Below are positions 1-9,686 of a stretch of 60,802 nt of DNA, one piece after another; positions within the stretch are counted from its first letter, which is position 1; every line of letters begins with the position of its first letter. The position numbers and the translations under genes are program-made. Under the pieces are notes generated by a model. The model was not told where the DNA came from, made no database searches, and saw only the letters and a list, made by a program, of their open reading frames with translations. Source of the DNA: CAZPMT01 sp964587655 (GTDB lineage: Bacteria; Hydrogenedentota; Hydrogenedentia; Hydrogenedentales; SLHB01). The DNA lies in NCBI GenBank assembly GCA_964587655.1, contig CAZPMT010000019.1, positions 1 through 60,802 on the forward strand, written 5' to 3'.

Positions 1-2
1 AT

Positions 3-1349
3 TTAGTGGCCGCGCCCCGCCGTATCCGATGGCCTACTCGCGCCGAAATATGCAAATGGATTGTTCGATGAAATAGCTCCGGGCCGTGCGGCGCCATGGG
101 TGAGGATAGGCCACACGTACAGCCATTCCGATGCGGCCTCGTCCAGGGGCATGCTTCGGTTTCCCAGGAGCCTGTTGCGCGATGCGGCTTCCCCGTGCTC
201 CGGCGTTGCTGAGAATTGTCCCCAGCCGCCGTCCGGCAATCGAATGATGGCCACGCGCGGGTCGTAATCCCGCCACGAGATCGACCGCGTGTGATTCGGC
301 ACGTACTCTTTGGCGAACTCGCGAAATACGCGACCGTAATTGGTCAATGTGTAATGCTGCGGATCGGTCCAGGCGATAAGCGAACCTTTCGGGTCTGCAA
401 GCGGATGCCGCTTGAAATCGCCCTGGAAATCCAAGTTTTCCACGTAGATGATTTCCGCGCCAAGCCAATACGCCATTTGCAGCGCGGAACAAAGCGCCTC
501 CGGCGAGTGTCCGGGATACTTGTCGAAATTCCAGAGATCGGGCGAACACCAAAAACCTCCGCAAACATCCTTGTACTGCATCGCGGCGCCTAAGGCGCAG
601 GACATGACCACGGAACTCAGGTGTTCCTTGAGAAGCTTGGGCGCAATGATCCAGCCTGCTCGCGCAAAGATGTGGAACAGGTCGGGCCATACCTGTTCGG
701 TCTGCGGTAGAACACGTCCTTGGTAGTGTTCCACGCGGACCTTGCGGGCGATCGCGACGAGCCGGTCGTATGCTTCCGTGAGCGGCATTCCGTCCGTGTT
801 GAGCCAGTAGGGCTTGTCGTAATCGTCTTTCGGAGAATTGGAGAACTTGTTGTTGGACAAGATCATGTGTTCTATCTCGTCGTACGTGATTGCGAGCAGG
901 GCTGGCTTGCCCGGCTTTGTCGGCGGCAAGACGCCATCGAGCCATTCCATGCGTGGGTCCCAATGGTGAGTGCCATCCGGATGGTCGAGTTCGTTCATGC
1001 CGGGTGTAATCTCCAGCCGCGGGGCGAAATTGCTGAGTTCCACGTCAAGCATGTACTCGAGTCCATGCGCGCGCATCGCCGAATCGATCGCTTCCACCTG
1101 TTTGCGTGTCTCTTCGGAATTGTGTTCACCCGCGTTGGTTACCGGTCGCAGGAAGTAGCACACAACGCTTGCGCCCAGGTCACCGAGCGCCTCGAAAAAG
1201 GGCAGATGAGTCAGCGGATCGATGTGAGCTTGCTCCAGAAGATAGGAGCCTGCCGGCGCCACGCCAAGCCGTACCGGAACTGTTTCTTTGGCATTAACGC
1301 CCAAGATCAGGCAGACACTCGCTAACAATCCTGTTATCACGCTGTTCAT
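3..1349 (-). CDS. secreted protein, TIM-barrel glycoside-hydrolase-like, unknown specificity
   Basis: About 448 aa with an N-terminal signal peptide: a short polar start, a hydrophobic stretch (VITGLLASVCLILG) and a likely signal peptidase I site after VNA. I chose the ATG at 1349 because it starts the signal peptide directly; a TTG at 1367 in the same frame is possible. The body has no cofactor motif I recognise. The segments GAEIIYVENLDF and GHSPEALCSALQMAYWLG read like strand/helix units of a TIM barrel, and the context (two other secreted carbohydrate-active-like proteins in the window) suggests polysaccharide degradation. The C-terminus ends abruptly at the first bases of the window (stop at 3-5), with a low-complexity tail (SRPSDTAGRGH) that could mark a frameshift or truncation. 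It is divergent from the next gene. Function is not established. Confidence 0.6.
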   Translation of the reverse strand: MNSVITGLLASVCLILGVNAKETVPVRLGVAPAGSYLLEQAHIDPLTHLPFFEALGDLGASVVCYFLRPVTNAGEHNSEETRKQVEAIDSAMRAHGLEYMLDVELSNFAPRLEITPGMNELDHPDGTHHWDPRMEWLDGVLPPTKPGKPALLAITYDEIEHMILSNNKFSNSPKDDYDKPYWLNTDGMPLTEAYDRLVAIARKVRVEHYQGRVLPQTEQVWPDLFHIFARAGWIIAPKLLKEHLSSVVMSCALGAAMQYKDVCGGFWCSPDLWNFDKYPGHSPEALCSALQMAYWLGAEIIYVENLDFQGDFKRHPLADPKGSLIAWTDPQHYTLTNYGRVFREFAKEYVPNHTRSISWRDYDPRVAIIRLPDGGWGQFSATPEHGEAASRNRLLGNRSMPLDEAASEWLYVWPILTHGAARPGAISSNNPFAYFGASRPSDTAGRGH

Positions 1350-1495
1350 AGACCTCAAGTTGGGCAACGTCCGTTACGGCAAGTATAGCAACAAATCTTC
1401 CGTTGTGGAGACATCCGTATCGCATGCCCAATTCACGTGGAACTGCGGCCCCATTGGGAAAAGAGAAACTGTTAGCTGGCAGGATAACGAGAGCA

Positions 1496-1517
1496 TATAA
1501 TGCGTCTGGTTCAGGAG
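1496..1517 (+). promoter_or_regulatory. -10 box (TATAAT) and ribosome-binding site for the 1526 gene
   Basis: A perfect TATAAT lies at 1496-1501 and an AGGAGG at 1513-1518, with ATG at 1526. No good -35 is visible at the standard spacing, so the promoter assignment is tentative. The Shine-Dalgarno is clear and decides the start codon. Confidence 0.4.
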
Positions 1518-1525
1518 GTTCCCCT

Positions 1526-4018
1526 ATGGTTCGAGCAGCGTTCTGTCCTCGAATATGTGCGCTCCTCTTGGTGTCGTTGCTGCTCGTGGTTGGCCATCAA
1601 GCACTGGCGGTGGAGAAGAAGCAATCCACCGGCTATGTGGGCATTGCGAACGACCTGCTCGAGATCGGGTTCAATGCCGAAACAGGAGCCTTGGTCCGTT
1701 TCCACAATCGGGCGACGGATGACGAGTATCTCAAGGAAATTCTAAGTGATGGCAATCCCTTCCGGGTGTACCTGGACCCGATCGAACTCCCAGCGCCGCT
1801 GAAGGACCCGAACTGGTGGTCGGGGAAGATCGAAGGCGCCATGGGCGGCCAACTGATCGAGGCTAACCAGTGCAAGGTAGTCGTTTCGGATTTCACCCAA
1901 CAGGCCGGCAGGACCGCGCTTACATTGACGATGGCTCACACGGCTTCGGCACTTCAATTCCACATCGAGGTATCGCTCGCCGATGGCGATTGCGGTGCGG
2001 ACTGGAGTCTCACGGTACGCAACACGGGATCGCAATCGCATGCGTTGATGACGGCTTTCCCGCACATTTCGGGTCTTCAGTTGGGCGCTTCACGCGAGAC
2101 GAACCGTTCGCTGATGCTGGCGAGCTTCGGCACCCCCGACGTGAAGGCATGGACCGATGGCGGCGGCTTCTACGGACGCGAGACAAGCATGCAATGGGAA
2201 GCTGTTTACGATCCCCCTCGCAACGAAGGGCTTGGGTTTATCGTAATGGACCCAGACCTTCGTCCGAAATTGATCCGGCGTGCGGCGCCTTCGACGATGT
2301 CCGTCTTGTATGTTCCAGCGCAACGGCTGGCGTCGGGCGAGGAATTCAAGTATCCCAGCACGCGCATTATCGTGCATAAAGGCAACTGGCGCGTCGTGGC
2401 GCGCCGCTATCATGAATGGTTCGAAAAGACGTTTGCAGTGCGGCGGCATCCCGCGTGGTTATCTGACCTGGACCTCTTCGTCGGCCCGTGGATTCCGAAC
2501 GCGGACGCCGTGACCAAGAGCAAGGCGCAGCTCGAGGATGCCCGCAGAGCCGGGCAGCCGATTCCGGCGTTGTTTACCTCGTTCCGGGACCTGCCGTTCA
2601 TGTATCTAGACGATTGCTACGATGCCAAGGAATGGGCGCAGTACAACGAAGGCGTGGCCGTTCATCCCGAGACGTATGGCGCCTACATGTCTGACGGTAC
2701 CTTTGAGTTCCGGACCGATCTGGGTGGCGCGGCGGCGATGCGCGAGGGCGTCGAACGCGCGCACCGGATTGGGCGGCGCGTGATCTTTTACGTCGCGGGT
2801 TACAGTGTGCTCAAGGACAGCGCCATATTTGCCGGCTCCAACATTGACGACTGGAAGTTGATGGATACGCCCGGTCACATGTGGGATATCGGCTATCCCA
2901 ATGGAATCAGCGTGTGTCCCGGATATCTGCCCCGTCAGGAGCAGTTGGCGCAGACCTGCAAACGGATCCTGGCTGAGAGTGACGCAGATGGCATTCGCCT
3001 GGACGAATTGGGCACGTTCGTACCTTGCCACAATCCCGCCCATCATCATGCAAGCCCGTATGATTCGTTGCGGTGGCACCGGGAACTGCTGCGTAAAGTC
3101 CGCGCGGCCATGGACGAAGTTAATCCCGACACCATTCTTGGAACAGAAGGCCCGATCGACTTCTTTCGCGAATCCTGCGACTACGCCCTCCAAATGTTCC
3201 AGTCCGGCTTCGACATCGATGCGATGCGCGTCGCGGTCCCTGATTACGTCGGATTTGCGTATCATCCCGGCGCAGTCGAGTCGGCGCTAAACGGCTGGGT
3301 TGGCGGCAAGATCACGGCACGGCGTATCGAGTGGCCATGGGCGCACCGCGGGCTCTCTGGCCGGCCGGAGTGGTACCAGGAAGGTCCAGGACCTGAGTTG
3401 CGCTGGCACGAATTGCGAGCATCGTTCCGTGATGCGATTGCTAAGGGCGATGTGACGCTGGAAGACCCCGTTGCGCCAGATGATTCGCACTGGGTAGGTC
3501 GCTTATGGCGAGCAAAAGAGTACTGGCTTCTCGTGGGAGGTCATCTCGACGCGACAGCATTGAACGGCCCCACGCGCGTTCGCCTGCCGGAACTGCCCGA
3601 ATCGGTCACCTGCGCGTTCGAGATCGACGCTGCCACGTTGGAGATGGGCGACGCGCAACTTGCGCGGACATCCAACGGCGTATTCGTTACAGTCTCGAAA
3701 GGTCTTAGCGCAGTCCTTCTGCCAATGCCAAAGTGTCCTCCGCTGCTCAAACTCGATCCACAGCCAATTTCGCTTCGGCCGGGAGAGGAGAAGACACTAC
3801 ATGTGGATGTCTTTTGTCCGTGGAACCCGGACTTGAAAACGGTCAAAGTATTTATCTTGGCGCCTGGACTCGAAGTGACGTCTGAATGCGGGACGCTTCC
3901 GGGCTCCGTAACGCTCAAGGCGTTTTCAACCACCCAAGCCGGCCTCTATCCGGTCACCGTCACGGGCAACTGTCTGCCATTAAAGCGCTGGGTGCGTGTT
4001 GTGCGTTCAACCGGATGA
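1526..4018 (+). CDS. secreted glycoside-hydrolase-like protein (DUF6259-like architecture)
   Basis: 830 aa. The start is the ATG preceded by AGGAGG; an upstream in-frame start at 1403 lacks such a site and would bury the signal peptide. Residues ~1-32 are a signal peptide (ICALLLVSLLLVVGHQALA). Residues ~35-310 look like a beta-sandwich domain of the kind that precedes catalytic barrels in GH clans. Residues ~320-640 look like a TIM barrel, with acidic residues at strand ends in GIRLDELGTF (D~492) and ILGTEGPIDFF (E~540) that could be catalytic. The C-terminal ~150 residues look like beta-sandwich modules (SLRPGEEKTLHVDV). Probable role is hydrolysis of a complex glycan outside the cytoplasm; substrate unknown. 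It runs divergently from the gene ending at position 3. Confidence 0.7.
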   Translation: MVRAAFCPRICALLLVSLLLVVGHQALAVEKKQSTGYVGIANDLLEIGFNAETGALVRFHNRATDDEYLKEILSDGNPFRVYLDPIELPAPLKDPNWWSGKIEGAMGGQLIEANQCKVVVSDFTQQAGRTALTLTMAHTASALQFHIEVSLADGDCGADWSLTVRNTGSQSHALMTAFPHISGLQLGASRETNRSLMLASFGTPDVKAWTDGGGFYGRETSMQWEAVYDPPRNEGLGFIVMDPDLRPKLIRRAAPSTMSVLYVPAQRLASGEEFKYPSTRIIVHKGNWRVVARRYHEWFEKTFAVRRHPAWLSDLDLFVGPWIPNADAVTKSKAQLEDARRAGQPIPALFTSFRDLPFMYLDDCYDAKEWAQYNEGVAVHPETYGAYMSDGTFEFRTDLGGAAAMREGVERAHRIGRRVIFYVAGYSVLKDSAIFAGSNIDDWKLMDTPGHMWDIGYPNGISVCPGYLPRQEQLAQTCKRILAESDADGIRLDELGTFVPCHNPAHHHASPYDSLRWHRELLRKVRAAMDEVNPDTILGTEGPIDFFRESCDYALQMFQSGFDIDAMRVAVPDYVGFAYHPGAVESALNGWVGGKITARRIEWPWAHRGLSGRPEWYQEGPGPELRWHELRASFRDAIAKGDVTLEDPVAPDDSHWVGRLWRAKEYWLLVGGHLDATALNGPTRVRLPELPESVTCAFEIDAATLEMGDAQLARTSNGVFVTVSKGLSAVLLPMPKCPPLLKLDPQPISLRPGEEKTLHVDVFCPWNPDLKTVKVFILAPGLEVTSECGTLPGSVTLKAFSTTQAGLYPVTVTGNCLPLKRWVRVVRSTG

Positions 4019-4181
4019 GCAGGCAATTGCTATGGCACTTAGGTTTGTCCACATCCCAGACTGGGCAAGGGGGGAGTATACTGCGCTGCGAAAAGCGCGA
4101 AGGGACAAATGAGGCCCGTCTGCTAACACTCCTGCGGCGGGGTAACAAAGGTTTATAAGCCCCGGCTTATTCCCAAGGACC

Positions 4182-4613
4182 ATGCTCCCTGACCTTGACG
4201 CCATCCTGCGCACAGCAGACAAACCAGCCTTCAAATCCCAAGGCGAACGACGTATCGCGGAGTTTCTAGACCAGTGCGGTGTCCGATACATGTACGAGGC
4301 ACCCGTTGCCGTCGAGCGCATGGGGAAGCTTCGACTGCAATATCCGGACTTCTACGCCCCAGATCTCGGGGTGTATATCGAGTACTTCGGCGCACAATCC
4401 GACCCCGCATATGAACACGGCATCACGGAAAACATGACCGCATATTCAGCCTCGGGAATCACCGTCATCCCCGTATACCCCTGCCACCTGCAGCACCTGC
4501 CACAGTACCTGACTCGCGAAATTCAGGAACACGCAAACTATCAGCAGCACCTCGCCAACACCATGTTATCACGCAGCCAAGCCGGCTATACGTCAGGCGG
4601 TTATCGTGGCTAA
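4182..4613 (+). CDS. PD-(D/E)XK-like small nuclease-fold protein
   Basis: 143 aa. The core pattern is an N-terminal helix with a glutamate (SQGERRIAEFLDQ, ~23-35), a Y-x-YEAPV strand, then YPDFYAPDLGVYIEYFG (~58-74). The spaced D (PDF) and E (IEYFG) match the PD-(D/E)XK arrangement seen in stand-alone and helicase-associated nucleases of the DUF559/UvrD-tail type. No other domain is present. It sits tail-to-tail with the STAND gene (stop-to-stop gap 47 bp) and could be a partner or an unrelated mobile-element gene. Catalytic activity is plausible but the terminal lysine of the motif is not obvious. Confidence 0.6.
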   Translation: MLPDLDAILRTADKPAFKSQGERRIAEFLDQCGVRYMYEAPVAVERMGKLRLQYPDFYAPDLGVYIEYFGAQSDPAYEHGITENMTAYSASGITVIPVYPCHLQHLPQYLTREIQEHANYQQHLANTMLSRSQAGYTSGGYRG

Positions 4614-4660
4614 TCCATTGCCTCCTAGAATCCGATCCTCCTATGAAACGAACGGATGTT

Positions 4661-7600
4661 TCAGTCTGCGGCAGAGGCAGATGGCGATGAAGTGAGAACA
4701 GCAGTCACTTCCTTCCATTCCGGGCGCACCCAAGCACAGATGTTGGCCGTTTCCATTAAAATTTCCACCGACAGTCCTTTCTGACAACGTTCGATCGCCG
4801 GTAGTACTACCGAGATGCACGTGGCTAACGCCAGATTGGGAGTCGTGCTCGAAAGTACTTCCAGTGCTAACCGATATTGATTGCATCTTACAATTGCCTT
4901 GACCATTTCAATAAGATGCTCCTCCCCGCCGCCTGAAAGGCAGATACCGGGCGGAATCTCCTGGAACGCCTTTCTTGCTTCTGCCAGTAACCCAAGTTGC
5001 ACATACTGCTGAATCAAATCCATCCGGCATCGCAAAGCAAGGTCATATTTCTCTTGAACCCTAAAGCCTACGGCTATTATGTTAGTCCAGTAAGAACCAA
5101 CCTGGCATTCAGATATTACTCGGTGAGCGTCACACAGCAACCTTACGACCTTGTCGTGCCTTACAACACCGCTCATAGCACGTGTAAGGAGCAACATGGT
5201 TTCCACCTTATCGTCTCGTTCACACTCAAGCGTACACTTCCACGCCTCATCCCAGAACTTCTCCGCTCTCCGGGGGTCTTTGCGGGCGGCCTCAACACCA
5301 AGGCGTGTATATGCTTCAACCTTCTTTCGTTTCGGATCATGTCGAAGCTGTGTAAGCACGTGAGACTCCTCCTCACCGAACTCCACGGAACGCCAGACTT
5401 GCTCGTGGATGATACCCTCTTCAGCGTTGATCTGCTTGTGATTTCGTTCGAAGATAACGCCGACTTGGTTCAAAAGCGTCTGCGAATTACGGCTGCGGTC
5501 ACAACGAGCAACAACATCCGCCGCCTGCGTGAACAAATCTAAGAGTTCCAAGGGAAGATCTTCTGGGTCATCGAGTCCTGGAATCATACATGCCCTGGTC
5601 GATTGCCAGTCGCGAGGTATATTCATCTCATGCTCCAATTCGTCGATAGCACGAACAGCAGCACGCAGATGTTTCTTGGCCTTCTCGTGTCTCCTCTCAC
5701 TCATGGCCATCAGTGCTATGCGCAGGTGTACTTCCGCCACACCGCATTCATGCCCTGTTCTTCTTCCTAACTGCAAGGCATCCTCCTCAAATCCAGCCTC
5801 CAGAAGAGTAGATAGCGTGCGCATCGTAAGGGCTGACAGGTGTTGAAAAGAATTCGATGTCCCAATTATCCGAGCAAATTCAGTCTGTGTCTTGTCCACT
5901 CGCTCACGGTCGCCACAATCACCACGGTCCAACAGGGCCGCCGATAGTTCAATGAGAGCAATCGCTCGTTCGTTGGTAACAGCTTTCGACCATCCCAATA
6001 GATTGAATGCCTCGTCCAGACGCCCGATCCGTGTCAAGCAATGAGGAACGGCAACACGACTGTCATAAAGGTCAGAGCCCCGTCGCGTCGCACAAAAGAG
6101 GGGCTCGAGGTCGTTGACAATGTGGCACGCCTGGTCAACCAGATTCGCCTCAATTAGAATCCTGGCACATTTTGCAATAGCTCCTAAACGCCTGGAATCG
6201 TCCTGCTCTAGTGCGACCTCGTCTCGCATTGAAGCCAGGTACCCCTCGCTTATGTCCATCCGGCCCAGATATCGAAACGAAGCGCCTAGCCAGGTAAGAG
6301 CCTCGGCTCTTTCAGGTGCACAATAAAAGTGGATCGAACGCGCCAGAATATGTTCGTTATAGTAGGCAGCAGCTTTCTCAGCATGTTTCGTTGCCTTGTC
6401 AGATTCTCCGGCAAGACCTAGCCATATCGATGCCCTTGATAAAGCACTTACAGAGTCAGAGGATGACTCAGAGGACACCCTGGCTATAACAGACTCAATT
6501 CGTGCGACACTTGGATTCGGCAGCATTAAGTAGTGTCTGAGGAAGCTTAGCCAGAAAGGCGGGAACATACGCCGCAAGCGAACCTTCTTCGCGGTCGTGT
6601 AGATTACTTTCAGTAAGCGCCGGGCCTCTTCAGGATCATATCTCATGATGGTGTCACTAAGGGGCAAGTAGTACTGAAATAAGTAGTCATCATCTTTGAG
6701 AATAGTATTCCTTAAGTCTCGCAACTTGGCGAGGAAGTGCTCCTGCAGTGGGTCATTATATTCCAGCGCGGGCTTAAGAACTGCCCTAAGAAAATGCGGG
6801 CAGAAGTCGCTATGGGGATCAATTGCGTCCAGTCGCTTTCGGGCTTCCACCAGCATAGCGTGGCCAAGCGCGCTTTCGTTTAGACGATAGTACGTCAATG
6901 CAAAGTCCGGCAGATGGCAAGTCTCCGTAAACAAGTGGTTCAGTCTTTCTATATCTCCCTTCGCTCTGGACAATAAACACTCCGACGCGCCTTTGAAGCC
7001 ACATCGTCCCAGAATTTCCCCCGTAGATATCAGTAGGTTGATACTCACATCTGGCTTAACACGAAGGTTCAATCGTCTCTCGAGGTCAGCAACGGCATTA
7101 AGAAGTGTGCGGGGTGGATCGTTGGCAACAACAGAGTAGATTTTGATCAGCGATGTAAGTGTGGACAGGCTATCTTCTCGTGAGCGTACGATTGCGAGGG
7201 CGTCTTTCGTCTGGCCCAGGCGCGCCATTACTTCTAGGATTTCGTCAGATAGGTGTTCAGAGTGTTCGGTCACCATTTTCGCCGTCCAAAGCTTTGTTAA
7301 AGCCATAAGGTTGGCAGGCGAGTCATCCTCTGGTATGGACGACATCGCTCTCATAACATCACTTCGGAAGGACGCGTCGCTTCCGCAGACATCTCGCTGA
7401 GCCAACATCCACTTAGGCGAGTTTATGAGCAGGTCAACACAGTCGAGGTGTCTGGAACATCCAAGCATGTGTCTCGCTATATTCTTGAAGAAATAGCCGT
7501 CATCCTTCGGGCCATCCGCCCATCGCTGGGGTTCTGTTATCGGGTGGCTGGTTTGATGTGTGATCTCTTCCCAGTAGGAATCTACGAGACGTCCGTGCGC

Positions 7601-9550
7601 GACGGCTATTTCCGCTTTCGGCCTGCCTCGACAGTAATCAAGGAAGAGATCATGCAACGATATTGCTTCTTCGTCCCGATAGTACTCAATTAGGGACCGT
7701 CCCTCGAGTTCGAGGATGACTACTTCGGCCTCTTCTGGAAGGAGTCCGGCCTTTATCCAAACGCGTTGTACGACACTGACCGGAATGTGGGTGTCTTCCG
7801 GGAAGATCGCGAGGTCCAGGAATCGTGCAAGATAGTCGATACCTTCTCTTGGAATATCGTCTACACTGGCCTGAAGAACCTTTAGCAGATTAGGGAACTC
7901 CTTGTACTGAGGCATTCGTTGAGCGATCGCTCTGAGATTTGCATTCTTGAGGATGTCGTTGAGCTTCTCCCAGCTCATGCCTTTGCGAGCGAGCGAGCCG
8001 CACATCGCCAGCGCCAAGGGAAGGTTTCCACATTCTTTGGCCACGGCCTTTGCGGCTGGAGGTAGGTCTTCAGAAGCGCATTTGGACCAATAACGAAGAA
8101 TCTGCCAAGCTGTCTCCTTGTCGGGAAGTAGAAGCGGGAACGAGGCAGCATTTAGTTCAAAAACGAGTTCCTTTTTTTGTGTCGTTACAAGGATGATTCC
8201 GTGGGGACCTGGAGTACAAATGGATTCCACATCCTTCTCTTCCCACGCATCGTCAAATACAAGTAGGCATTTTGTCTGCTCGAGCAAACTGTTCAACTCT
8301 CCTCGATTTGCGTCAACGCTGGATGGTTGCCTGAAAGGCTTAAGCCTCAAGCCTCTTGCTATCTCGCCTTGCTTTTCAGAAAGCTGAGACTCTCCAAGGC
8401 CCTTGCCCAGGGTTACCCACACGATCTTCCCTTTGAAGGTCTTTCGAACGTCAGAGTCATTGCACAGAGCAACGGCCAGGACAGTCTTTCCCGCACCGGG
8501 CATCCCATGCAGACAAATGTGCCGTGAAGGAGAGGAGGGTTCGCCGCTTGTCAAAGGGGCGACCTCAGAAAGAACCTTTGCTTTCAGTTCTTCGAGTTTG
8601 TCACGCCGTTCGACTGGTTTATACGTAAGCGGCGGGATGCCCCAAGGCTTTTCACGCGAAGAACTATGCGCTCCTTTGTTCCGACGGATTGGGTGCTTTT
8701 TGGAAACCGTGGATTTGTGAGCCGCCTTTGCGGCTGCTTTCTCGAGCATGCCGGCGATTTGGAGGTCAGAGGGACTTGTACTTAATTCGCGGAGCGTCTC
8801 CGCTAACTCCCCGCGAAGCGATTTATGCGGCTCTTGCCCCTTTTCTTTTTTGTCCGTTGTCTTCTTCCATTTTGGGAAGAAGGCTTTCACGACATTGTCA
8901 GTGAAAATGAAAAAGACGTAATAGTCATTCTTGCGTGGATTTTTCTTGTTCGGAATACCGTCTATGAACAAGAACGGTACCGGCATTTTTCCATACCAAT
9001 CACCCCCAATGCCGTTAAGGTTTCTTACATTACTGTCAAGTCTTCTCCGCCTTAGCCCTTCCTTCCTGTTTTGTGACGCGGCTTCTAACCTTTTGATTCT
9101 CTTTCGAACGGCTTCCCGATATACCGCTTTGAACGTGTCCGGCCAAGACAATACGGGGCCGACGAGGCTTTCGAGGTGTTGGCGTTTTTCTTCGGTGCAG
9201 AACTCTTCTCCTTCATCTAGCAACTCCTTGTCCAAGGTGTCAAGAGCTTCCAGGATCTTGTCAATCGGTATGGCTACAGACTCGGTTGGCCAGCCAGGTC
9301 CAGCGTGGCCAAACCTCAAAACGCATCGAGACTTCCACGGCTGATTACCTGGGACGCTCCCGCCCGTCGTGTCTTTGACAGGGAGTGGAAGAAGAAACTC
9401 CATAAACTCGTCGTAATTCAGTTCCACCACCAATCCAATCCTTCTGTATGAACGGCTGAGGGTTTCTTTCACAGCCCCTAATTCAGGTCGATTCCGGTCG
9501 GGTAGGCTTGTAGTAGAGCCGCTAACGAGATTATGGCTCAAAAGGCCCAC
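4661..9550 (-). CDS. STAND NTPase: unknown N-terminal domain + NB-ARC + long helical-repeat sensor
   Basis: 1629 aa. The NB-ARC core has a P-loop HGMPGAGKTV (~348-357), Walker B CLLVFDDAW (~428-436), a sensor ILVTTQ (~453-458) and the GNLPLAL (GxP) motif (~508-514). About 1000 residues of alpha-helical, TPR-like repeats follow; this is the usual ligand-sensing arm. The first ~290 residues form a domain I do not recognise (VVELNYDEFMEFLLPLP, MPVPFLFIDGIP, NDYYVFFIFTDN), ending in a basic linker. No TIR, nuclease, protease or CHAT signature is visible. Family knowledge: such proteins oligomerise on ligand binding, and bacterial members (Avs and relatives) act in antiphage defence or signalling. 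The start is uncertain: the frame opens with GTG at 9550 without a good Shine-Dalgarno. The base composition is somewhat more AT-rich than its neighbours, consistent with transfer. Confidence 0.8.
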   Translation of the reverse strand: MGLLSHNLVSGSTTSLPDRNRPELGAVKETLSRSYRRIGLVVELNYDEFMEFLLPLPVKDTTGGSVPGNQPWKSRCVLRFGHAGPGWPTESVAIPIDKILEALDTLDKELLDEGEEFCTEEKRQHLESLVGPVLSWPDTFKAVYREAVRKRIKRLEAASQNRKEGLRRRRLDSNVRNLNGIGGDWYGKMPVPFLFIDGIPNKKNPRKNDYYVFFIFTDNVVKAFFPKWKKTTDKKEKGQEPHKSLRGELAETLRELSTSPSDLQIAGMLEKAAAKAAHKSTVSKKHPIRRNKGAHSSSREKPWGIPPLTYKPVERRDKLEELKAKVLSEVAPLTSGEPSSPSRHICLHGMPGAGKTVLAVALCNDSDVRKTFKGKIVWVTLGKGLGESQLSEKQGEIARGLRLKPFRQPSSVDANRGELNSLLEQTKCLLVFDDAWEEKDVESICTPGPHGIILVTTQKKELVFELNAASFPLLLPDKETAWQILRYWSKCASEDLPPAAKAVAKECGNLPLALAMCGSLARKGMSWEKLNDILKNANLRAIAQRMPQYKEFPNLLKVLQASVDDIPREGIDYLARFLDLAIFPEDTHIPVSVVQRVWIKAGLLPEEAEVVILELEGRSLIEYYRDEEAISLHDLFLDYCRGRPKAEIAVAHGRLVDSYWEEITHQTSHPITEPQRWADGPKDDGYFFKNIARHMLGCSRHLDCVDLLINSPKWMLAQRDVCGSDASFRSDVMRAMSSIPEDDSPANLMALTKLWTAKMVTEHSEHLSDEILEVMARLGQTKDALAIVRSREDSLSTLTSLIKIYSVVANDPPRTLLNAVADLERRLNLRVKPDVSINLLISTGEILGRCGFKGASECLLSRAKGDIERLNHLFTETCHLPDFALTYYRLNESALGHAMLVEARKRLDAIDPHSDFCPHFLRAVLKPALEYNDPLQEHFLAKLRDLRNTILKDDDYLFQYYLPLSDTIMRYDPEEARRLLKVIYTTAKKVRLRRMFPPFWLSFLRHYLMLPNPSVARIESVIARVSSESSSDSVSALSRASIWLGLAGESDKATKHAEKAAAYYNEHILARSIHFYCAPERAEALTWLGASFRYLGRMDISEGYLASMRDEVALEQDDSRRLGAIAKCARILIEANLVDQACHIVNDLEPLFCATRRGSDLYDSRVAVPHCLTRIGRLDEAFNLLGWSKAVTNERAIALIELSAALLDRGDCGDRERVDKTQTEFARIIGTSNSFQHLSALTMRTLSTLLEAGFEEDALQLGRRTGHECGVAEVHLRIALMAMSERRHEKAKKHLRAAVRAIDELEHEMNIPRDWQSTRACMIPGLDDPEDLPLELLDLFTQAADVVARCDRSRNSQTLLNQVGVIFERNHKQINAEEGIIHEQVWRSVEFGEEESHVLTQLRHDPKRKKVEAYTRLGVEAARKDPRRAEKFWDEAWKCTLECERDDKVETMLLLTRAMSGVVRHDKVVRLLCDAHRVISECQVGSYWTNIIAVGFRVQEKYDLALRCRMDLIQQYVQLGLLAEARKAFQEIPPGICLSGGGEEHLIEMVKAIVRCNQYRLALEVLSSTTPNLALATCISVVLPAIERCQKGLSVEILMETANICAWVRPEWKEVTAVLTSSPSASAAD

Positions 9551-9686
9551 GCAAGGTCAAGAAAAGGCGGCGTTAGACGGGCCAATCAGTAAGCGCGGAA
9601 CCTTGCAGACGTAAGCGAGAGGCGTTAGCGGACGTGGCCAGCATGGAAGAAACGGCGATGGCGCGCGCTTGGAAGAAGTTCTGACA

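Noticed and set aside
9518..9631. CCGCTAACG ... CGTTAGCGG pair and GTTAGAC at 9573, resembling an attC near the STAND gene start
   Set aside because: The R boxes do not fit RYYYAAC/GTTRRRY and the inner arms do not pair; kept only as a curiosity.
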